Of a DNA stretch of 64,000 nt, positions 8,797 to 17,380 are shown piece after piece. This DNA is from JADJOM01 sp046327715 (GTDB lineage Bacteria; Gemmatimonadota; Gemmatimonadetes; Gemmatimonadales; GWC2-71-9), in contig JAXLXY010000006.1 in assembly GCA_046327715.1 (NCBI GenBank), positions 200,591 through 264,590 on the forward strand, read 5' to 3'. A program made the translations under genes and the position numbers. Positions within the stretch are counted from its first letter, which is position 1, and every line of letters begins with the position of its first letter. The notes under the pieces are model-generated. The model had not been told where the DNA came from. It did no database searches and worked only from the letters and a program-made list of their open reading frames with translations.

Positions 8797-8828
8797 GCCC
8801 GGTCCGGGGACCTCATCCCGGGCCGGGC
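8797..8828 (+). other. GC-rich intergenic hairpin
   Basis: GCCCGGTCCGGG (8797-8808) pairs with CCCGGGCCGGGC (8817-8828), with one G-T wobble and an 8-base loop. No T-tract follows, so it is more likely an mRNA-processing or attenuation element between the receptor gene and the next gene than a full terminator. Confidence 0.6.
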
Positions 8829-8857
8829 ACCCCGCATATCTACAGAGCGAGGGGAGA

Positions 8858-11800
8858 ATGCACTCACGTATCCGTATGAAAGGCATCCTGCTGGCGGCGC
8901 TCGTCGCGGTTCTCGCGAGCGTGGCCCTGCCGGGCGCCGCATCGGCCGAGCCCCAGCCCGGGGCCAAGAAGAAGGGCTTCCGGCTCTTTGCCCGGGCGCT
9001 CGGCGCCATGACCGTCAACCGCGTCTACTGCGGCTTGGCGTCGGACGGCCGGGTCTGCGTCGACTCGACCAACTCCTCCACCATCGGTGGCGGCTTCTGG
9101 CCCAAGGGCACCGCGGACCAGTACGTCTTCAACTCGGGCCTCCAGGTGGCCGGCATCATCGGCCCCGACGGCGGCGTCTGGGCCGGGGACACGGTCGGCG
9201 GCTTCTTCTTCGACCCGAAGGGCACCACCGAGCACGGTGAAGAAGTCCAGCCGCTGTACAACGCCACCGGCCTCGACGGCAGCGGCCGCGACGCGGCGGG
9301 CAGCCAGTGGCCCGAGGCGGCCTGCGTGCCGAGCGGCACCGACGCCGATGCGTCGCTGTTCTCCACGCTGCTGCAGACCGGAACGGACACCGTCATCGCC
9401 CCCGGCTGCCGGATCTCGGCGTCCCAGGGCGACGTCTGGTTCATGTCGTGGGAAGGCAACCCGTCGCTCAAGGCCGGCCGCGCGCACCCGCTGGGTGTGG
9501 CGGTCGAGACCCGCGGCCTCGGCTGGAACTACCCGAAGGGCAATGAAGACATCCTGTACTTCATCTACTCCTTCTACAACATCACCTCCAAGAACCGCGC
9601 CGACTACAACGCCATCCGGCCGGCGCTGGCCGACATCCTGTACCAGAAGGCGCTCGACTTCCACGCCCAGAACCTGGCGCAGGGCGTCGACCTGCCGGAC
9701 GGCGGCTACACCATCGAGAACATGTTCGCCGCCTTCTCGGCCGACATGGACGTGGCCGAGGCGGGCTCGAACTACTCCGGCGTGAACCTGCCGTTCGCGC
9801 TGGGCCACACCTACGACCACACCTTCTCCAAGCCCACCGGCTGGACCTTCGACCCCTCGATCTTCTCGCCGCCGTTCTTCAGCGGCGCGGGCTTCGTGGG
9901 CGTGAAGTACCTGAAGAGCCCCACCGGCGCCGGCGCGATCAACCTGTTCGGCAACACGGTCAACGGCGGCGTCTTCGGCGACGCCCGCGACGTGGTGCAG
10001 CTCTACCGCTACCTGTCCGGCTCCCTGAGCCCGGCGGCCGGCGACCAGGCCTGCAACACCGGCGACCCGACCGTCACCCACATCTGCTGGGTGAACAACG
10101 GCTCGCCGGCCGACATGCGCTTCTTCCAGTCGTCCACCTCGCTGAGCCTGGCCCCCGGCGGCCGCGGCTCGATCGTGGTGGCGTACATCTTCGCCGCGCC
10201 GGTGGTCACGGGCACCTGCCCGGGCCCGCTGTGCGACCTCCGCCCGGGCGATGGCCGCCTGCTGACGGACGCGGCGCTGCTGCCGACCACCGGCGCCAAC
10301 GCGGTGGACTCGGTGACCGGCTACCTCGGCTACAGCGACCTGAACAACGACAACATCGTTCAGCAGGGCGAAATGACCGTGGTCGGTGGCTCGCTCCTCG
10401 GCAAGGCGCTGGTGGCGCAGGCCGTCTTCGACGGCAAGTTCCTGCTGCCGTTCGCGCCCAACGCGCCGGAATTCTTCCTGGTGCCGGGCGACAACGAAGT
10501 GACCGTCCTGTGGAAGCCCAGCAGCTCCGAGGGCACCGGCGACCCGTACTTCGCCACCGCCAACGCGGCCACGGTGTTCAACCCGAACACCAACGCGTTC
10601 GAGCCGAACGCGCTGTATGACCCGAACTACCGCCAGTTCGACGTCGAGGGCTACCGGGTGTACCGGGGTCGGGTGGACGCGCCGAACGAGCTGACCCTGC
10701 TGGCCCAGTACGACTACACCGGCACCATCATCAGCGACTTCACCGGCATCGTGAACCCCTCGGTGAACTGCGCGCCGGAGTACAGCATCGACGTGGGTGG
10801 CGCCTGCCCGGTGAGCTTCCCCGCCGGCGGCAACCTGAAGGACGGCACCACCCTGACGGTGCACGAGGACTACGAGCTGGTGGGTGACGTGATCCAGCTG
10901 AACGCCGGCTCGGGCCGCATCCCGCTGGCCGACGGCACCGCCTACACCGTGAAGGCCGACACCGCGGTGGTGGGCAGCGGCAGCAACGGCGCGTGCGGGC
11001 CCAAGTCGTCCTGCCCCGCGCTCGACGACACCGGCGTGCCGTTCGTCTACGTGGACCAGACGCCGCGCAACAACTTCCGGTACTTCTACTCGGTCACCGC
11101 GTTCGACATCAACTCCGTCGAGTCCGGCCCGACCAGCCTGGAGTCGCCGCGCAACACCAAGTCGGTCACCCCGGTCCGCAAGGCGTCGAACTACGCGGGC
11201 AGCGGGCAGATCACCAGCACCGAGATCGTGGGCCGCGGCGTGGTCCTCACGGACAACGTCATGCCGACGATCAATCCGGTGACGGGTACCTTCAGCAAGC
11301 AGTTCCCGCCGTCGAACGCCTGGAGCATCGGCCTCGGCGCCTTCGTGTCGAAGGTGCTGGCGCAGCCGGGCGCCCTGTCGGCCACGCTGGACAGCATCAA
11401 CATGGGCTCGGCCTACTCCGGCGTCCCCCACGAGTACTGGTTCACCGTGGCGGCCCCGGGCCAGTCGTTCACCATGATGATCCCGCTGGAGCAGCCCGAC
11501 GAAGTGGGCGTCACCACCGGCGCGGTGAGCTTCCAGGCGGTGCCGATCGACAACAACCTGGCCAGCCGGTACGGCGGCAACAACAGCTACTACCTGCCGG
11601 GCTCCCTCGGCATGGCCGTGAACGGCCCTGACTACCTCGGCCTGTACGGGCGTGGCTGCGTCAACGGCCGGGCCGGCTTCACCGCGGGCGGCGGCTGCAG
11701 CTACAACGGTTCCCGCTGGTTCGACGGCCCCTCGCCGGCGAACAACGAGACCATGGCCGACCCGATCGGCTGCAACACCGCCAACTTCTCCGGCGCGATC

Positions 11801-12880
11801 ATGCCCTGCTTCAACAACGCGGGCGAGCTGACCGGGGTGACCACGATCTTCCAGGCCCAGTGCTACCAGGCGGCGCCGGGCGGTGGCTGCCGGCAGGCCA
11901 CCGGCATCTGGTCTGGCGTGCGGCGGGCGGCGGACTTCAACGTGTACTGGGGCAACGGCGGGACCATCGACTCGGTCATCGACGTGACCCACAACGTGGT
12001 GGTGCCCGGCCCGGCGGACGGCTACGCCAACAAGGTGAGCGCCACCTGGGGCGTCCTGAACACCGCGGCAACCACCGGCACCCAGCCGGACGGGCGCGCC
12101 GCCGGAACGATCAGGGACTTCGGGTGCGTCGAACCGATGCGGACGCTGGCGCAGGGGTCGTTCACCTGCCCGGGCGGCAACGCGGCGTATGTGCTGAGCA
12201 ACACCGCAGTGCCGGGAGCAGTCGCGTTCTTCAGCGGCGGCGCCTACCCGACCGCCACCTCGACCAACGTGGTGAACGCGGTGGACCTCGGCTTCAACAT
12301 GTACATCGTCGGTGACCTGTTCACCTTCGAGCTGGCTGGCGGCGCGGTCCCGGCGGCCGGCACGGTGTGGTCGATGCGCAGCTACGCGGGCGCCATCACC
12401 GGCGGCAACGGGGCGGGCGGCAACGAGGGCTCGTACGCCTTCGCCAACCCCGAGGGCATCGCCAACTCGACCGACGAGCTGGGCCTGCGGCCCTTCACCT
12501 CGATCGGGTCGGTGATCCAGACCACGTTCGACGTGGACAACTCGATCAGCGGCGTCACGACGGCGAACCTGAAGCAGGTGCACACGGTTCCCGACCCGTA
12601 CTACGTGACGAACGGGTACGAGCAGACCACGGACAACAAGGTCATCAAGTTCGTGAACCTGCCCCGCAAGGCGATCGTCCGCATCTACTCGTCGAGCGGC
12701 GTGCTGGTGAACATTCTCGAGCACAACAGCACCACGTTCGGCGGCGAGATGACCTGGAACGTCCGCAACCGGAACAACCAGGTGGTCGCGAGCGGTGTGT
12801 ACTTCTATCACATCGAATCCAATGATGGGACGACGGCCCGGCGCGTGGGTCGCATGACCATCGTCAACTTCGCCCAGTAG
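8858..12880 (+). CDS. Large secreted protein with FlgD-like / type IX-like C-terminal domain
   Basis: This 1340-residue protein has an N-terminal signal peptide (cleavage near ASAEP, residues 28-32) and a long body rich in Gly, Asn, Thr and aromatic residues, without a recognised catalytic motif. Fibronectin-like segments occur near residues 540-640 (FLVPGDNEVTVLWKPS, YRVYRG) and 720-780. The last 95 residues (VPDPYYVTNGY, VRIYSSSGVLV, GEMTWNVRNRNN, ASGVYFYHIES) match the FlgD Ig-like fold used by type A type IX sorting domains. It is probably a surface or exported structural protein. The ATG at 8858 has a purine-rich GAGGGGAGA before it, though close; ATG 8876 is the alternative. It lies between the TonB receptor and the PorV-like gene. 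Confidence 0.75.
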   Translation: MHSRIRMKGILLAALVAVLASVALPGAASAEPQPGAKKKGFRLFARALGAMTVNRVYCGLASDGRVCVDSTNSSTIGGGFWPKGTADQYVFNSGLQVAGIIGPDGGVWAGDTVGGFFFDPKGTTEHGEEVQPLYNATGLDGSGRDAAGSQWPEAACVPSGTDADASLFSTLLQTGTDTVIAPGCRISASQGDVWFMSWEGNPSLKAGRAHPLGVAVETRGLGWNYPKGNEDILYFIYSFYNITSKNRADYNAIRPALADILYQKALDFHAQNLAQGVDLPDGGYTIENMFAAFSADMDVAEAGSNYSGVNLPFALGHTYDHTFSKPTGWTFDPSIFSPPFFSGAGFVGVKYLKSPTGAGAINLFGNTVNGGVFGDARDVVQLYRYLSGSLSPAAGDQACNTGDPTVTHICWVNNGSPADMRFFQSSTSLSLAPGGRGSIVVAYIFAAPVVTGTCPGPLCDLRPGDGRLLTDAALLPTTGANAVDSVTGYLGYSDLNNDNIVQQGEMTVVGGSLLGKALVAQAVFDGKFLLPFAPNAPEFFLVPGDNEVTVLWKPSSSEGTGDPYFATANAATVFNPNTNAFEPNALYDPNYRQFDVEGYRVYRGRVDAPNELTLLAQYDYTGTIISDFTGIVNPSVNCAPEYSIDVGGACPVSFPAGGNLKDGTTLTVHEDYELVGDVIQLNAGSGRIPLADGTAYTVKADTAVVGSGSNGACGPKSSCPALDDTGVPFVYVDQTPRNNFRYFYSVTAFDINSVESGPTSLESPRNTKSVTPVRKASNYAGSGQITSTEIVGRGVVLTDNVMPTINPVTGTFSKQFPPSNAWSIGLGAFVSKVLAQPGALSATLDSINMGSAYSGVPHEYWFTVAAPGQSFTMMIPLEQPDEVGVTTGAVSFQAVPIDNNLASRYGGNNSYYLPGSLGMAVNGPDYLGLYGRGCVNGRAGFTAGGGCSYNGSRWFDGPSPANNETMADPIGCNTANFSGAIMPCFNNAGELTGVTTIFQAQCYQAAPGGGCRQATGIWSGVRRAADFNVYWGNGGTIDSVIDVTHNVVVPGPADGYANKVSATWGVLNTAATTGTQPDGRAAGTIRDFGCVEPMRTLAQGSFTCPGGNAAYVLSNTAVPGAVAFFSGGAYPTATSTNVVNAVDLGFNMYIVGDLFTFELAGGAVPAAGTVWSMRSYAGAITGGNGAGGNEGSYAFANPEGIANSTDELGLRPFTSIGSVIQTTFDVDNSISGVTTANLKQVHTVPDPYYVTNGYEQTTDNKVIKFVNLPRKAIVRIYSSSGVLVNILEHNSTTFGGEMTWNVRNRNNQVVASGVYFYHIESNDGTTARRVGRMTIVNFAQ

Positions 12881-12891
12881 TTCCCCAGGGG

Positions 12892-12911
12892 GCGGGCCCA
12901 CCCGGGCCCGC
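12892..12911 (+). other. GC-rich intergenic hairpin
   Basis: GCGGGCCC (12892-12899), loop ACCC, GGGCCCGC (12904-12911): a perfect 8-base stem followed by CTCCAC rather than a T-tract. A related stem followed by the same TCCAC bases occurs in the next gap (14094-14111). Confidence 0.65.
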
Positions 12912-12935
12912 TCCACAGCCAGGAGATTGGATCAG

Positions 12936-14057
12936 ATGAAGCACACCCTTTCCCCGCGCCTGGTGCTGCTGGCGGCCCTGCTGGGCGGAACGGCCTCGGG
13001 CCTCGCGGCCCAGGCCGGGACCAAGCAGGACAACACGGCCTACGGCACCACGGCCGCGGAGTTCATGCTCCTCGGCGCCGGCGCCCGGGGCACCGCCCTC
13101 GGCGGTGCCTACGCCGCCGTCGCGAACGACGCGAGCGCCCTGTACTACAACCCGGCCGGTGCGGCCCTTATGACGCGCCCCGGCATGGTCATCGGCACCT
13201 ACGACTACATCGCGGACACCCGCTACAGCTGGGGCGGCGTCGCCTTCCCCTTCGATGGCGGCTCCAAGACGGTCGGCTTCCAGCTCGGCACCTTCGGGTT
13301 CAAGGACCAGCCGGTGTACACGGTCGAGGATCCCGAGGGCAACGGCGCCACCTACGACGTGAGCGAGACCTTCCTGGGCGCCACCTTCGCCCAGAACTTC
13401 TCGGACCGCTTCTCCGCGGGCCTCACGGCCAAGTTCATCAGCGACAACCTCGGCGACGCCAGCGGCAAGGCGTTCGCCGTGGACTTCGGCACCAACTTCC
13501 ACGCGGCGCTCAACGGGCACCCCGTGAAGTTCTCGTTCGTGCTGGCCAACCTCGGCACCAACATCTCGTACAGCGGGAACGCGCTCAACAGCGGCACCCC
13601 GCGCGAGCCGCTGCCGGGCGAGGACGACGTGCCGGGCATCCCGCAGCCCACCCGGTTCCGGACCAAGGCCTTCCCGCTCCCGACCACCTTCCGGGTCGGC
13701 CTGGCCTATGACCTCCTGACCGGCAGCAGCAACCGGCTGACGTTCCTGAGCGACTTCAACCAGCCGAACAACAGCAAGGCCGGCTTCTCGGCCGGCGCGG
13801 AGTGGAGCAGCCGCAACCTCGGCGGGTCGAACTTCTCGGCCGCGCTGCGGGGCAGCTACAGCTACTCGGCGGCGAACAATCAGAGCCCGACCACCCTGCC
13901 GACCGCGATGAACGACGAGGAGAACCTGCAGGGCCTCGCGGCGGGTGGCGGCATCGGGTACGCGATGGGGAACTTCAACCTCAACGTGGACTACGCGTTC
14001 AAGTACATGGGCATTCTCGGCCCGACGCACTTCGTCAGCTTCGGGCTCGGCTGGTAA
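12936..14057 (+). CDS. porV: PorV/PorQ-family outer-membrane barrel protein
   Basis: A 373-residue protein with a signal peptide (cleavage after GLAAQ) and the PorV/UPF0164 pattern AEFMLLGAGARGTALGGAYAAVANDASALYYNPAGA at the mature N-terminus, followed by amphipathic beta strands and a C-terminal aromatic residue (FGLGW). In Bacteroidota PorV carries type IX substrates and interacts with the SprA translocon at the outer membrane; others of this family are FadL-like. The upstream gene encodes a type IX-like C-terminal domain and a SprA-like protein lies 17 kb away, so a PorV role is plausible. The ATG at 12936 is chosen over a TTG at 12927 because AGGAGA sits 9 bases before it. Confidence 0.8.
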   Translation: MKHTLSPRLVLLAALLGGTASGLAAQAGTKQDNTAYGTTAAEFMLLGAGARGTALGGAYAAVANDASALYYNPAGAALMTRPGMVIGTYDYIADTRYSWGGVAFPFDGGSKTVGFQLGTFGFKDQPVYTVEDPEGNGATYDVSETFLGATFAQNFSDRFSAGLTAKFISDNLGDASGKAFAVDFGTNFHAALNGHPVKFSFVLANLGTNISYSGNALNSGTPREPLPGEDDVPGIPQPTRFRTKAFPLPTTFRVGLAYDLLTGSSNRLTFLSDFNQPNNSKAGFSAGAEWSSRNLGGSNFSAALRGSYSYSAANNQSPTTLPTAMNDEENLQGLAAGGGIGYAMGNFNLNVDYAFKYMGILGPTHFVSFGLGW

Positions 14058-14066
14058 CGGCAGGCA

Positions 14067-14111
14067 GGGCGGGAGACCCTCCCGCCCGGTGGGGCGGGCC
14101 GCGAGGCCCGC
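14067..14111 (+). other. Two consecutive GC-rich hairpins
   Basis: GGGCGGGAG/CTCCCGCCC with a 3-base loop (14067-14087), then GCGGGCC/GGCCCGC with a GCGA tetraloop (14094-14111). No T-tract follows either. They fill the gap between the PorV-like and GWxTD genes; the second stem and the following TCCAC bases repeat the element of the previous gap. Confidence 0.65.
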
Positions 14112-14131
14112 TCCACGGAACAAGGAATCGA

Positions 14132-15592
14132 ATGCGACGTTGGAATGGTGTGGTGACGCTCCTTGGCCTCCTGGCTGCCGTGCCAGTGGGCGCCATGGCC
14201 CAGGGCGGATCGGCGATCGAGGTCCGGGCCCTGCGGTTTTACCGGGCCGACAGCAAGCAGACGCTGGTCCAGGCGTTCGTGGAAGTACCGTACGCCCTGC
14301 TCGAAGCAACCACCGGCACCGCGGCCGGCGACCTCAAGTACGGGGTCGACGTCGCGGTGACCGACCAGGGGGGCGTGCAGCTGGAGCAGGCGTCGTGGCC
14401 AGGCCGGGCCGCGGCCAGCCTCCGGCAGGCGGGGGCCTCAAAGCTCGAGATCCTGGACTTCGCCGTTCCCGCCGGACGGTACACCATCACCGTCACGGTG
14501 ACCGACTCGGTCTCGGGGCGCCACTTCACCAGCAGCGCCACGGTCGAGGGATGGAGCAGCGCTCCCCGGGCCTCCGACCTCATGCTCTCGCCGAGCATGC
14601 GGCTGGCCACCGGGGACGACACCATGCCGAAGCTCGGGGAGCTGCGCCGGGGCAACACGCTGGTCACCCCGGTGGTCCGCCTCAGGCTGACGCCAGTCCG
14701 GACCAAGGCGTTTTACCTGGTCGAGGCCTACGCGCCGACACCGGATTCCGGCACGATGCAGGTCCGGCTGGAAGACTCAACCGGAAAGAGCCTCGTCACC
14801 ACCCGCCCGGCCCGCGTGACCATCAGCAGCGGCGGCGCGGTGCTCAAGGGACAGCTGGACCTCGCCGGCCTGCCGGCAGGGCGGTACCGGTTCGTCGTCA
14901 CGATCGACGTGGGTGGCACCCATGAAGAACGGGTCGACGAACTGGTGATGGCGGACTTCGAGGAGACCATGCAGCGCGAGGAGGCCCGCCTCGCCGCGCT
15001 CCGGGAAACCGACGAAGGCTATTTCAGTGTGATGAACGACGCGCAGATCGACGAGGCGCAAGCCCCACTCGAGTACCTGACGAGCCGGGACTCGCTCAAG
15101 GTCTACACCAAGGACCTGACCCTCGACGCCAAGCGCCGCTTCATGGTGAAGTTCTGGACCGATCGCGACCCGACGCCAGGGACGCCGCGGAACGAAGCCC
15201 GGGAACGCTTCTACCAGCTGATCGACCAGGCGAACAAGACATTCGCCGAGGGCGGGCGCAGCCGGACCCCGGGATGGAAGACGGACCGCGGACGGGTGTT
15301 CGTGAAATACGGGGAGCCGCTCGACCGGCTGGACCGACGGACGTCGACCGGCAGTGCCCCGCCGTACCAGGTGTGGCGATACCAGCGCGGCAAGGAGCTG
15401 TACTACATCTTTGCCGACCGGACCGGCTTCGGGGGCTACAAGCTGATCGCCACCAACGATCTCAAGGAAACGCAGCGGCCCGGCTACGACGAGATTCTCG
15501 GGCACGAGGCGCTCCAGGACATCAGCCGCTGGCTGGGGATCGACCTGTTCCGGGAAGGGGCCGGGCGCAGCACCACCAGCCCCGACCAGTAA
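14132..15592 (+). CDS. GWxTD-domain protein
   Basis: A 486-residue secreted protein with a signal peptide (cleavage after GAMAQ). Residues about 25-270 are beta-rich. Residues about 330-430 are the GWxTD domain: KFWTDRDPTPGTPRNEARERF, then PGWKTDRGRVFVKYGEP, where GWKTD is the name-giving motif. The domain is common in Gemmatimonadota, Acidobacteriota and Bacteroidota secreted proteins, and its function is not established. It follows the PorV-like gene after a 74-base gap, with AAGGA before the ATG, so it is probably part of the same operon and acts in the periplasm or at the cell surface. Confidence 0.88.
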   Translation: MRRWNGVVTLLGLLAAVPVGAMAQGGSAIEVRALRFYRADSKQTLVQAFVEVPYALLEATTGTAAGDLKYGVDVAVTDQGGVQLEQASWPGRAAASLRQAGASKLEILDFAVPAGRYTITVTVTDSVSGRHFTSSATVEGWSSAPRASDLMLSPSMRLATGDDTMPKLGELRRGNTLVTPVVRLRLTPVRTKAFYLVEAYAPTPDSGTMQVRLEDSTGKSLVTTRPARVTISSGGAVLKGQLDLAGLPAGRYRFVVTIDVGGTHEERVDELVMADFEETMQREEARLAALRETDEGYFSVMNDAQIDEAQAPLEYLTSRDSLKVYTKDLTLDAKRRFMVKFWTDRDPTPGTPRNEARERFYQLIDQANKTFAEGGRSRTPGWKTDRGRVFVKYGEPLDRLDRRTSTGSAPPYQVWRYQRGKELYYIFADRTGFGGYKLIATNDLKETQRPGYDEILGHEALQDISRWLGIDLFREGAGRSTTSPDQ

Positions 15593-15669
15593 CCAACGCA
15601 GGATCACGGCAGGACCCGTTCCAGGCGAGCGGTGCTCAAGTTTCCGACTTCTGAATGAGGTAGACAGTC

Positions 15670-17010
15670 ATGAACCGTGTGACACGTGGTACGGTCGTGC
15701 TCGCTGCCGCGCTGGCCGCGCTCTCCTGCAAGGGCGATCCGACCGATTCACTCCGGAACGGCGTGGACAAACTGGTCGCGAACCCCAGCGCCATCTTCCT
15801 GCGCCCCGATTCCACCAAGGGCATCATCGTCGAGGCCCTCGACGAGCAGGGCAATCGCCTCGCGACGGACTTCAAGATCGCGGCCAACCCCACCGGGGCG
15901 ACCCTGGTCGAGGACACCACCTACAACATCGTGTACGATGTGGACGGCAACGCCAAGCGTCCCTCGCCCTGGACCCGCGCCCGCTACGAGGTGACGGCGA
16001 CCTCGCAGTTCGGGAGCACCAGCTTCACCATCAACGCCGGCGGCAAGTCGCTCGTGATCCCGGTCCGGATCCTGCCCGACACCGCCACGAGCATCACGCT
16101 GTCCAACGCGGCGCCGAACCTCGGCGACACCGTCATCGCCACCGCGGGCGCGGGCTTCAAGTTCACCCCCGCCAGTGCTGCCTCCGTCAGCGGCGCCACG
16201 GTGGTGACCCTCGGGATCAACGCCGACAGCACCCAGCTCAGCTTCCTCTCCGGGCCGAGCGCCAACGGTGCCCTGACGGTCAACAACATGATGATCTCGT
16301 ACGGTGACGTGGGTGGGTACGTGGCCAACTCCGGCAACGTGACCTTCACCACTCCGGCGATCGCCAGCGTGGCCGCCACCTTCTCGTCGGCCACCCCGGC
16401 CGCTGGCGCCGCGCTCACGATCACCCTGCCGGCCGGCTACAAGTTCGTCAGCGGCGGCGACGTGACCTTCGGCGGCCTCGAGGGCTACGGCACCGCCGTC
16501 GCCCCGGACAGCAGCTCGGTCACCACGATTCCGCCGCCGGGCTTCACCGGCGCCCCGGACCTGGCCAATATCGCGCTCGACTTCCTGCTCGGCGCCCCGA
16601 TCAGCGTCCCGACCGCGTCGAACGTGACCGTCGGCGCCGGTCTGGCCGGCACCGATGATCCCAACACCGCCCCGGCCCTGCCGATCCCGGCCTCGGGCAC
16701 CTCGGTCACGGTGTACGACAACGGCGATCCGTTCGACGGCGCCGTGGCTGGTGCGGACCGGGTCTACGCCGTCACCGTCGGCGCCCCCACCACGCTGCAG
16801 TTCAACCTGAACTGGAGCAACGACGCCGACATCGACATCCTCGCCGTCGACGGCGCGCTCGCCGGCTTCACCTGCAACTTCGGCGGTGCCACTGGCGCCC
16901 AGCCGGAGAACATGACCTGCACCGTGCCGGCTGGCACCACGTACATCCTGGCCGACCTCTACGCGGGCACCGCCCCGGGCGTCATCCGCTGGACCATTAC
17001 CCAGCCGTAG
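15670..17010 (+). CDS. Putative lipoprotein with C-terminal PPC-like beta domain
   Basis: A 446-residue product with a lipobox (LAALSC, Cys20), so it should be lipidated and face the periplasm or outer membrane. The middle contains repeated Ig-like segments rich in Ala, Thr and Ser (TPASAASVSGATVVTLG and similar). The last 90 residues (RVYAVTVGAPTTLQFNLNW, DIDILAVDG, CTVPAGTTYILADLY) resemble the pre-peptidase C-terminal domain, a small beta-sandwich found at the ends of secreted hydrolases. No catalytic residues are seen, so a binding or structural role is inferred. It ends 30 bases before a strong terminator and is the last gene of the cluster. Confidence 0.8.
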   Translation: MNRVTRGTVVLAAALAALSCKGDPTDSLRNGVDKLVANPSAIFLRPDSTKGIIVEALDEQGNRLATDFKIAANPTGATLVEDTTYNIVYDVDGNAKRPSPWTRARYEVTATSQFGSTSFTINAGGKSLVIPVRILPDTATSITLSNAAPNLGDTVIATAGAGFKFTPASAASVSGATVVTLGINADSTQLSFLSGPSANGALTVNNMMISYGDVGGYVANSGNVTFTTPAIASVAATFSSATPAAGAALTITLPAGYKFVSGGDVTFGGLEGYGTAVAPDSSSVTTIPPPGFTGAPDLANIALDFLLGAPISVPTASNVTVGAGLAGTDDPNTAPALPIPASGTSVTVYDNGDPFDGAVAGADRVYAVTVGAPTTLQFNLNWSNDADIDILAVDGALAGFTCNFGGATGAQPENMTCTVPAGTTYILADLYAGTAPGVIRWTITQP

Positions 17011-17040
17011 TCTGAGCGCTGCCCTTCCGGGTCGTGCCCA

Positions 17041-17084
17041 ACAGACAGCCCCCGCCAGCGATGCTGGCGGGGGCCGTCTGTTTT
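17041..17084 (+). terminator. Rho-independent terminator of the 5.5-17.0 kb cluster
   Basis: A perfect 11-base stem (17049-17059 with 17063-17073, loop GAT) is extended by ACAGAC/GTCTGT (17041-17046 and 17076-17081), and TTTT follows at 17081-17084. It sits 30 bases after the lipoprotein stop and is the only gene end in the cluster with both a stem and a T-run. Confidence 0.9.
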
Positions 17085-17328
17085 CCAGCGCATGTCGTCC
17101 CTGCCACGGGCACGGCGACGGGCACGAGCCCGCCACGCTCGCAGTGTACGGACTGATCGTCCTGAGCGCGGGGGCACGGTCAGCCGGTCTCACCTGGTGG
17201 CCCAGCGCCCGGCATCGCACGGCCGCCGTGCGTGGCGCCCTGGCGCTTCACAGCAGGGAGTGGGCTCGGGGCCCTGCCACGGTGCCCGGTGAACCGCCGC
17301 CTTCGCCTTCCACCGTGGGGGCAACACC

Positions 17329-17362
17329 GCGGGCCCGGATCCGAACAAGGACCCGGGCCCGC
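17329..17362 (-). terminator. Candidate terminator of the arylsulfotransferase gene
   Basis: Fourteen-base arms (17329-17342 and 17349-17362) pair with one mismatch around a 6-base loop, just downstream of the minus-strand stop at 17381. No T-run follows, so factor-independent termination is uncertain. The remaining convergent gap, 17085-17328, shows no gene or clear signal. Confidence 0.5.
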
Positions 17363-17380
17363 AATGATCCCAGGAGGGCC

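Noticed and set aside
8864..12916. 1350-codon minus-strand frame opposite the CTD protein
   Set aside because: Same shadow composition; the plus strand has a signal peptide and sorting domain.
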